Source: an uncultured Sphingobacteriales bacterium
Lineage (GTDB): Bacteria; Bacteroidota; Bacteroidia; Chitinophagales; Chitinophagaceae
DNA: 20,330 nucleotides
Assembly (NCBI GenBank): GCA_946887085.1
Contig: CAMPKG010000014.1
Coordinates: 1 to 20,330, forward strand
Reading direction: 5' to 3'
The notes beneath the pieces were generated by a model. The model saw nothing but the letters and a program-made list of their open reading frames with translations, was not told the origin of the DNA and did not search any database. Below are positions 15,372 to 20,330 of this stretch, one piece after another (within the stretch, counting starts at the first letter, position 1; each line of letters starts with the position of its first letter). The position numbers and the translations under genes are program-made.

Positions 15372-16232
15372 TTATTGTTTATTCTCAGGGGCTTTTTCTA
15401 TCAGGTCCATGAACTGGTCGAGCTTGGGCGTAACAATGATCTGCGTGCGCCTGTTCTGCGTACGGCCATTCTCGGTTGCGTTGCTGGCTATCGGGTTGTA
15501 CTCGCCACGGCCGCCTGCTGTCAGGCGCTTGGGGTCAACACCATATTCGTTCTGCAGCGACATAACAACCGATGAGGCACGGAGTGTACTCAGGTCCCAG
15601 TTGTTGCGGATGTTAGGCCTGTTGATAGGCACATTATCGGTATTACCTTCAACGAGCACATCGTACTCGCGGTAGTCTTTGATGATCTTGGCGATCTTGC
15701 TGAGTGTAGCGCCCGCGCGGTCTGATATCTCATAGCTGCCGCTCTTGTACAGCATATTGTCAGATAACGAGATATACACCACGCCTTTCAGCACCTTCAC
15801 GTCAACATCCTGCAGCTCGCTGCGGTCGAGCGAACGGGTGAGGTTGTTGGTGAGTACCATGTTGAGCGAGTCGCTTTTGTTCTTCAGGTTCACCAGGTGC
15901 TGAATGTATTTGTTAGATGCATTGATCTCGTCTACCAGTTTGGCAATGTTTACGCCTCCCTGGCTGGATGCGGTCAGACATTTATCGAGCGCCGCCTGCA
16001 GGGAAGAAAGGCTGGCACGTTCGGAGCTCAGTTGTTCTTCCAGGCTGCTGACGCGTGTGCGCGAAGAGGCGAGATCGGTCTGGCACTGCTGCTGTTTGCT
16101 GTTGAGTTCGTTGTTCTGTGTTTGCAGGTTGGAATTGCGTGCCTGCAGTTCTTTGTATTTTTTCTGGCTGACACAGCCGGTGGTGCCAACGGCCAGTGCA
16201 AGTACTGCGATTGGCAGGATCGATAATTTCAT
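15372..16232 (-). CDS. OmpA family lipoprotein (peptidoglycan-binding)
   Basis: A 286-residue outer-membrane lipoprotein that probably ties the outer membrane to peptidoglycan. The signal ends in the lipobox TTGC (C20). Residues about 22-90 are a Gln/Asn/Ser-rich heptad region with long coiled-coil character (LQARNSNLQTQNNELNSKQQ), and helices continue to about residue 130. The C-terminal OmpA/MotB domain (about 165-280) includes LVEGNTDNVPI and NWDLSTLRASSVV, whose Asp and Arg are the expected diaminopimelate contacts, then LTAGGRGEYNPIASN and NRRTQIIVTP. The layout resembles Pal/OmpA-like proteins with a coiled-coil stalk. It has its own terminator 14 bases downstream and a 115-base AT-rich upstream region. 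Confidence 0.92.
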   Translation of the reverse strand: MKLSILPIAVLALAVGTTGCVSQKKYKELQARNSNLQTQNNELNSKQQQCQTDLASSRTRVSSLEEQLSSERASLSSLQAALDKCLTASSQGGVNIAKLVDEINASNKYIQHLVNLKNKSDSLNMVLTNNLTRSLDRSELQDVDVKVLKGVVYISLSDNMLYKSGSYEISDRAGATLSKIAKIIKDYREYDVLVEGNTDNVPINRPNIRNNWDLSTLRASSVVMSLQNEYGVDPKRLTAGGRGEYNPIASNATENGRTQNRRTQIIVTPKLDQFMDLIEKAPENKQ

Positions 16233-16295
16233 AAATCTAGTTTAGTAAGTGACTTAAGCTTGGATTTTATGCAGCTAAAATATAAAACATCATAC

Positions 16296-16313
16296 CAATT
16301 TTTGTTAAAATTG
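16296..16313. repeat. Short AT-rich inverted repeat upstream of the ompA-like gene
   Basis: CAATTTT (16296-16302) and AAAATTG (16307-16313) form a perfect 7-bp inverted repeat with a 4-base loop, about 64 bases upstream of the ompA-like start and 35 bases after the stop of the next gene. It could be an operator or a weak end-of-transcript hairpin; there is no GC stem or T run. Confidence 0.3.
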
Positions 16314-16347
16314 ATATAAAGGGTTTATCCACAACGTTTTGGGTGTA

Positions 16348-16920
16348 TCAGATATTGTATTGCTCCCTGAGCTTTTTTTGAATTGACCCCGCCAGTTTCG
16401 CGGATTTGGACAGCTTATTGTAGATATCACGGCCATCCGCCTTCAGTTGTCTTTTGTCAACCTGCTTGCCGGCCAGCAGGTCTTCGAGTTTGGAGATGTA
16501 GCGGCTGCGCTGCGCATCTACATCAAAGGCTATATTGTAGATGTTTTCGTTCTCAGGCAATACCGTTTCTACATAGGCATTCAGGTCGGCAAGGCGTTTG
16601 GCCAGCTTGTCAAGCTCTGCGCTAAGTTCTGTTACCGTTTGCTTTACACCAGGGTTGTTGACGTTATAGTCGTTAGCCTCTAGTTGTTCCATCAGGTTCT
16701 TCCGCACCACGAGGTAATTCTTCAGGTCTGTTTTGAAGTAGCCAAGGTTGCGGTTCAGGTTATCGGCTTTTTCTTTGGTAAAGAATAGTTCGATGCGTTC
16801 GTTCAATTCGGTGAGGTATTTAAAAAGTTGGGTGGGAAAGTATTTATCTACTTCCTGTGCATAGCTTGCAGGACAAAAGAGGCAAAGCAATATACTAAGT
16901 ATTATCTGCCGCGTTTTCAT
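16348..16920 (-). CDS. Secreted all-helical protein, function unknown
   Basis: A 190-residue protein with a signal peptide (MKTRQIILSILLCLFCPASYA, residues 1-21). I take ATG 16920; the longer frame to 16968 adds a Ser/Pro-rich leader before the signal peptide. The mature part is almost entirely alpha-helical and charged, with heptad-like stretches (LTELNERIELFF; VTELSAELDKLAKRLADLNA; KLSKSAKLAGSIQKKLREQ) and no cysteines, so a helical bundle or coiled coil in the periplasm is likely. Its start overlaps the end of the small membrane protein gene by 26 bases, implying coupled translation. I do not recognise a family. Confidence 0.75.
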   Translation of the reverse strand: MKTRQIILSILLCLFCPASYAQEVDKYFPTQLFKYLTELNERIELFFTKEKADNLNRNLGYFKTDLKNYLVVRKNLMEQLEANDYNVNNPGVKQTVTELSAELDKLAKRLADLNAYVETVLPENENIYNIAFDVDAQRSRYISKLEDLLAGKQVDKRQLKADGRDIYNKLSKSAKLAGSIQKKLREQYNI

Positions 16921-17110
16921 GTTTCTTGTTTTTAGAGGTGATGAGGAAAATGGCGACGATGAGTACAATAACCGGCAACAGTAATTTGTATATCTCCAGT
17001 TGTGCTACAGGCCTTCCATTCAGCAGTTCTATAATTATATCCCTTTTATAGAACAGGAGAAAGCAATCAATAACAATGAGCATTATCCCTGTCATCAATT
17101 TATACCGCAT
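16895..17110 (-). CDS. Small two-helix membrane protein, function unknown
   Basis: A 71-residue protein if started at ATG 17110. A longer frame opens at 17173, but its first codons lie in the terminator at 17139-17176, so the shorter start is much more likely. Two hydrophobic segments are visible (LMTGIMLIVIDCFLLFY and LLLPVIVLIVAIFLI) joined by a short polar loop of about 20 residues, with a charged C-terminus (SKNKKHENAADN), a helical-hairpin membrane protein. TATATTTA, close to the Bacteroidota -7 element, lies about 10 bases upstream. The last 26 bases overlap the start of the helical secreted protein, so the two probably work together. Family not recognised. Confidence 0.6.
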   Translation of the reverse strand: MRYKLMTGIMLIVIDCFLLFYKRDIIIELLNGRPVAQLEIYKLLLPVIVLIVAIFLITSKNKKHENAADNT

Positions 17111-17138
17111 GAGTATAATGATTTGATATAAATATAAT

Positions 17139-17176
17139 AAAAAATGCATGATAAAGCGTTGTCGCTCGATCATGCA
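17139..17176 (-). terminator. Rho-independent terminator after the lipoprotein gene
   Basis: On the minus strand TGCATGAT (17176-17169) pairs with ATCATGCA (17152-17145); inside, AGCG pairs with CGCT around the tetraloop ACAA, with one two-base internal mismatch between the stems. A run of six T follows (17144-17139). It begins 21 bases after the stop of the lipoprotein gene at 17197. Confidence 0.85.
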
Positions 17177-17196
17177 TTCTACAGGAAGACGATTAT

Positions 17197-17712
17197 TTAT
17201 TGCAGGGTTACTTTAGTGAAATAGCCATTCTTGATCACCATGGAGTCGGTTTTGTTGAAGGTATTGTTGTTGCTGTCGTAGAGGTAAAGAGTACCGGAGA
17301 ACGTACCGGTAACGGTTTTGGCAGAATTGTCATAGGCCGACACATTAAAAGTTCCGGATGCAGCCATGTACATTTTATTTGCTTCAGGGAAATAGTAGAT
17401 ACGCGCATTGCCAACCTTACGCACATCGCTTACATTGTAGTTGCCGGTATTTTTCCCAAAGATGTCAAGGGAGAGTTGTTTCGCACCTTCTTCGTATTTC
17501 ACGAAGAGTTGGGTGTCTGCCAATACATAACCTGCTCCTGGTTTTGAGATGTCAGTACCGTCCAGGTTAAAACAAACATAGCCGTCTTTGCAGGTAGTTG
17601 TATTGTTGCCGTTGTTGTTATTGTTTGATGGTGTGGCAGGGTCTTTCTTGCTGCAGGAGAATACTGCGATCACTACATAAAACAGGGCGAGAAATGCGAA
17701 TTGTTTTTTCAT
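17197..17712 (-). CDS. Lipoprotein with Asn-rich linker and beta domain, function unknown
   Basis: A 171-residue lipoprotein. I use ATG 17712, which puts the signal MKKQFAFLALFYVVIAVFSC directly at the start (lipobox VFSC, C20); the longer frame adds 12 residues before it. After the lipid anchor comes a short Ser/Asn linker with runs of Asn, then a Cys pair (TTCKDGYVCFNLDG). The rest is a beta-rich domain (SLDIFGKNTGNYNV ... ARIYYFPEANKMYMAASG ... TVTGTFSGTLYLYDS) resembling the DUF6252-like lipoproteins of Bacteroidota, an assignment I hold only loosely. It is transcribed alone: a terminator follows and a divergent pirin gene lies upstream. Probably exposed at the cell surface or in the periplasm. 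Confidence 0.8.
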   Translation of the reverse strand: MKKQFAFLALFYVVIAVFSCSKKDPATPSNNNNNGNNTTTCKDGYVCFNLDGTDISKPGAGYVLADTQLFVKYEEGAKQLSLDIFGKNTGNYNVSDVRKVGNARIYYFPEANKMYMAASGTFNVSAYDNSAKTVTGTFSGTLYLYDSNNNTFNKTDSMVIKNGYFTKVTLQ

Positions 17713-17827
17713 ATGGTTCTTTGCTACAAAACTAAGTTTGGCGATCACGCGCTCGTTTACCCTTGTTTCGGTATTTTGGAATACCCACCAGCACGGATGC
17801 GTGAATGATATTTACTAATTTTAGTTC

Positions 17828-18742
17828 ATGCTAGATATCGTTATTGAAGCGCGCAAGGCGTCAATAGGCCCGGGTATGGATGTGCGAAGGGTACTGCCGT
17901 TCAGGATGAGGAGAATGGTGGGCCCATTCATTTTTATGGACCATGCAGGCCCTGTAAACAACAAGATACAGCCTGTAGCAAACATGGATGTACTGCCTCA
18001 CCCGCATATCGGGTTATCTACGGTCACATATCTTTTCGGGGGACAGGTAACCCATCGCGATAGCCTGGGCGTGGAACAGATAATAAGGCCGGGTGAAGTG
18101 AACTGGATGACCGCCGGCCGCGGGATATCCCATTCGGAAAGGTTTGAAGACCCTTCAGCACGAACAGGTACTATAGAAATGATGCAAACCTGGGTGGCAC
18201 TGCCTGAAAAAGATGAGGAAGACATGCCTAGCTTCAATAACTATGCGGCCGACGAACTGCCTGTCTTCACTGAGAACGGTGTATGGATGCGCCTGATAGC
18301 AGGTAACGCTTATGGATTGAAGAACGATGTAAAAACACACTCGCCGTTATTTTACCTGCATGTAGTTCTGAATGAAGGTGCAAGATTTGGATTGCCTGAA
18401 AACTATTCGGAGCGTGGCTTCTATATAGCAAAGGGTAGTGTTGAAGTAAACGGCCATACGTATAATGAAGGACAGCTGCTGGTATTTACCAAAGGCGCTG
18501 ATCCGATGATTACAGCAAAGCAGCCGTCCACGTTAATGCTGCTTGGCGGAGAGCCCTTAGGCGAACGCTTTATCTGGTGGAATTTCGTTTCCTCGCGCAG
18601 GGAGCGCATTGAGCAGGCGAAAGCTGACTGGAAAGAAGGCCGCATCATCTTGCCTCCCAATGACAACCACGAATTCATACCATTGCCGGAGGACAAGTCG
18701 AAACCGGCCTCATCGCCTCCGCCGCCTGAAGTTTTGTCGTAG
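17828..18742 (+). CDS. Pirin family protein
   Basis: A 304-residue bicupin metalloprotein. Pirins include quercetin dioxygenases and redox-sensing regulators; which role applies cannot be read here. The metal ligands line up with human pirin almost residue by residue: H58 and H60 (PHPHIGLSTVTYLF), H102 and E104 (GRGISHSERF). Other signatures: RRVLPFRMRRMVGPFIFMDH at 20-39 and EVNWMTAGRGI. The second cupin is about residues 160-250 (HVVLNEGARF ... GGEPLGERFIWWNFVSS). The tail is Pro/Ser-rich. TAATTTTA lies only 4 bases before the ATG, so the mRNA may have little or no leader. The stop TAG abuts the convergent DUF3667 gene (TAGCTA). Confidence 0.93.
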   Translation: MLDIVIEARKASIGPGMDVRRVLPFRMRRMVGPFIFMDHAGPVNNKIQPVANMDVLPHPHIGLSTVTYLFGGQVTHRDSLGVEQIIRPGEVNWMTAGRGISHSERFEDPSARTGTIEMMQTWVALPEKDEEDMPSFNNYAADELPVFTENGVWMRLIAGNAYGLKNDVKTHSPLFYLHVVLNEGARFGLPENYSERGFYIAKGSVEVNGHTYNEGQLLVFTKGADPMITAKQPSTLMLLGGEPLGERFIWWNFVSSRRERIEQAKADWKEGRIILPPNDNHEFIPLPEDKSKPASSPPPPEVLS

Positions 18743-19492
18743 CTAATGCGATTGAAGGCTTTGCGCCAAATTATATAACATCACCGATGCGGTGATCACG
18801 AACATGATATAGCCGATCACCGAAAAAAAATAGATGGTGATGAGCCTTGCAAAGATGCCGGGCACATAAAGATCGCGTGTGGCTTGCCTATAGGCTCTTA
18901 CCACGTAGATACCTATGGCTATGGTCTCAGCGGCTAGTACATATAGGTTATTGATGCCGGGGATAAAATATAGCGGCGAAAATACAAGTGCGATAAACAA
19001 CATCCCCGCATAGAAAAAACCATTCATCACAACGTGTTCAGTATAGTTGAACTTTAGCATCTTGAACAAGTCTTTGCTGGATTTGGCCATAATGGGCACC
19101 ATTATCAGCAGCGCCCATTTCAGGTTGCCGGCTATAAAATCTACATAGCCAGGCATAGGCTTATCACCTAAACGGATGTTCGGCCTTTCGTAAGTCCGGT
19201 GCGATAGGATAAAAATTAGTAAACCGACGAGCAAGACCAGCATTGTGACCATACTAAAGTGGCCTGCCCGTTTACCGGCTACATATTCCCTGGCCAGTTT
19301 TCCAGGGCATTTTAATACACCTTGCAGGGTATATAGTATGCCTTTATCCAGGTGCCAGATACCATGCACCATCTCGTGGGCCACAAAATGCTGCACCGAA
19401 AAGCGGTGCGTAGATGCTTTTTGCCCGCAACGGTGGCAAAACGTTCCCTGCAATTCTGCCTTACAATTAAGACAATGTGTATTGGCTGACAT
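18743..19492 (-). CDS. DUF3667 membrane protein with N-terminal zinc ribbon
   Basis: A 249-residue membrane protein. The N-terminus carries a four-cysteine zinc ribbon (C7-LN-C10 and C19-HR-C22) followed by HRFSVQHFVAHEMVHGIWHLD and KGILYTLQGVLKCPGKLAREYVAG; this combination is the DUF3667 signature. About four or five hydrophobic helices follow (MVTMLVLLVGLLIFILS; WALLIMVPIM; VVMNGFFYAGMLFIALVF; ITIYFFSVIGYIMFVITASVMLY). The family has no established function. It follows the P460-like haem lipoprotein by 24 bases on the same strand, so they may be co-transcribed. Confidence 0.87.
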   Translation of the reverse strand: MSANTHCLNCKAELQGTFCHRCGQKASTHRFSVQHFVAHEMVHGIWHLDKGILYTLQGVLKCPGKLAREYVAGKRAGHFSMVTMLVLLVGLLIFILSHRTYERPNIRLGDKPMPGYVDFIAGNLKWALLIMVPIMAKSSKDLFKMLKFNYTEHVVMNGFFYAGMLFIALVFSPLYFIPGINNLYVLAAETIAIGIYVVRAYRQATRDLYVPGIFARLITIYFFSVIGYIMFVITASVMLYNLAQSLQSH

Positions 19493-19516
19493 TCAGAAAA
19501 AATACAAATTTCCGGC

Positions 19517-20029
19517 CTAAGGAAAAAACTTGTTCATCAGCATATAGTCAATATTTCCGGCCTGGCTGTGGCATCCGGTGCAGATATTTCCTTTTTTCGA
19601 GGCTGGTTCCGCTACTGTACCATCTGCATTGATATATCCCCATATCCATCCATTCGCATCTGCTACTTCGTGCCCGCTGCGTTTCAGGAGGATAGCATAG
19701 CGTTCGGGTTCGGTCCCGTTGGTAAGTTCTTTTACAATGAGCGATCCTTCCGGAAAAACAGCACCTTCTTTAACCTTTCCACCATTATCAAGCGAAGCGG
19801 TTGCCACGGCATTAAATCGTGTGCGCAAAAAAGCGTAGTTGTGTCCGCTGCCGGAGCTTTTGCCAAGCAGCGACTGGCTGTTTTTATACCAGGTAAAGCC
19901 GGTTGTGGAACGGGCAAGGGTTAGCATTTCCTCGTCGATGCCCATAGCAGGAGTGTTTTCTTTTTTGCAGGACAGTACTACGATGCATGCAGTTATTGTA
20001 GCCACTATAGTATTTTTCGCAATGCCCAT
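19517..20029 (-). CDS. Cytochrome P460-like haem lipoprotein
   Basis: A 170-residue predicted lipoprotein (signal then lipobox VVLSC, C21). The body resembles the cytochrome P460 domain: a W-Y-K segment near residue 47, the strand EGSLIVKEL, YAILLKRSGHEV, NGWIWGYINADG, and close to the C-terminus the haem c motif C150-TG-C153-H154. P460 proteins bind one covalently linked c-type haem and act on hydroxylamine or in detoxification, but members in Bacteroidota are uncharacterised; I cannot see the lysine crosslink with confidence. Maturation would need a cytochrome c assembly system, to which DsbD could contribute reductant (inference). It is the first gene of a likely pair with the DUF3667 gene. 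Confidence 0.75.
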   Translation of the reverse strand: MGIAKNTIVATITACIVVLSCKKENTPAMGIDEEMLTLARSTTGFTWYKNSQSLLGKSSGSGHNYAFLRTRFNAVATASLDNGGKVKEGAVFPEGSLIVKELTNGTEPERYAILLKRSGHEVADANGWIWGYINADGTVAEPASKKGNICTGCHSQAGNIDYMLMNKFFP

Positions 20030-20154
20030 GTTTTGGCGTTATTAAAGTTAGCGATCTAAAAAACTCGCGACTCGGTGTTTCTCTTTAACAAAGTTTTTAA
20101 ACGTGAGAATTAAACCGGAACGCGGGTTTACTGTCTATATTAAAAATACGAAAA

Positions 20155-20330
20155 ATGAAGAAACTGGTAATGGCGATAGCGCTGATGGTAGGTGTACAAG
20201 CAACTGCACTAGCACAAAAAGGAGATTTCAGGAGTATGACGCCTGAGCAAAGGGCAGAAAAAAAGACAGCCAGGATGGAGCAAACATTGAACCTGACGGC
20301 AGATCAGAAGAAAGCAGTTTATGAGCTGAA
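20155..20330 (+). CDS. Spy/CpxP-like periplasmic protein, N-terminal part (cut by window end)
   Basis: Only 58 codons are in the window; the gene continues beyond 20330. The start ATG at 20155 opens a signal peptide (MKKLVMAIALMVGVQATALA, cleavage before Q). The mature part is charged and helical: DFRSMTPEQRAEKKTARMEQ, then LNLTADQKKAVYEL, with the L-T-x-x-Q pattern typical of Spy/CpxP-type periplasmic chaperone or stress proteins and of many small Bacteroidota proteins. The 125-base gap upstream is shared with the divergent P460-like gene. Assignment is by pattern only. Confidence 0.7.
   Translation, partial: MKKLVMAIALMVGVQATALAQKGDFRSMTPEQRAEKKTARMEQTLNLTADQKKAVYEL

Noticed and set aside
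16325..16333. TTATCCACA, a perfect DnaA-box sequence in an AT-rich gap
   Set aside because: It is a single copy with no further boxes nearby and no dnaA, dnaN or other origin-type neighbours; one 9-mer can occur by chance, so no origin is claimed.
1..20330. CRISPR array, tRNA, rRNA, insertion sequence, integrase or defence system
   Set aside because: I looked for regularly spaced repeats, cloverleaf-type sequences, transposase motifs and nuclease or toxin pairs and saw none that I could support.

Overview
The window looks like a chromosomal stretch from a Bacteroidota species, most likely of the Chitinophagaceae/Sphingobacteriia type. The reasons are: a secreted protein ending in a type IX secretion (T9SS) sorting domain, a bacillithiol deacetylase (BshB1), the rpmB-rpmG ribosomal pair, Bacteroidota-restricted families (DUF4294, DUF6427-like, DUF3667), many short lipoproteins, and promoter-like elements close to the Bacteroidota TTG / TAnnTTTG type rather than sigma70 boxes. 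Assignments come from reading motifs; no database search was possible.

Left part (1-1839, minus strand): the start of rpmG (cut by the window edge), rpmB, bshB1 and a DUF4294 protein. Next (1985-9744, plus strand) comes a closely packed run: a small lipoprotein, a DCC-type thiol oxidoreductase, a secreted protein of unknown function, a polytopic membrane protein, purQ, a full-length DsbD-type thiol:disulfide reductase and a COG2509-type FAD dehydrogenase. It ends against a convergent Dps gene.

Centre (10248-11419): the least ordinary segment. A minus-strand gene encodes an orphan protein with a phage terminase-small-subunit-like N-terminus and a long acidic, repeat-built tail. No other phage gene is near. 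Its tail holds a 56-bp direct repeat (period 108 bp) that brackets a copy of a dispersed repeat; a second copy of that repeat lies in the intergenic gap at 8051-8158. A 9-bp inverted repeat spans the gene's first start codon, and a REP-like palindrome lies just upstream.

Right part (11420-20330): a modular T9SS cargo protein, a secreted metallo-beta-lactamase-fold hydrolase, a secreted YciI-like protein, an AlkB-like dioxygenase, an OmpA-type lipoprotein with its own terminator, an unknown helical secreted protein with a small membrane protein overlapping it, a lipoprotein with its own terminator, a pirin, a DUF3667 membrane protein, a P460-like c-type haem lipoprotein, and the start of a Spy/CpxP-like periplasmic protein cut by the window end.

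Most genes are housekeeping or envelope/redox functions: purQ, ribosomal proteins, DsbD, DCC oxidoreductase, Dps, BshB1, AlkB and pirin. I see no complete new defence or mobile system. The best candidates for something undescribed are the terminase-like orphan gene with its embedded repeat, and the two unknown genes at 16348-17110. No gene-free stretch exceeds 300 bases.
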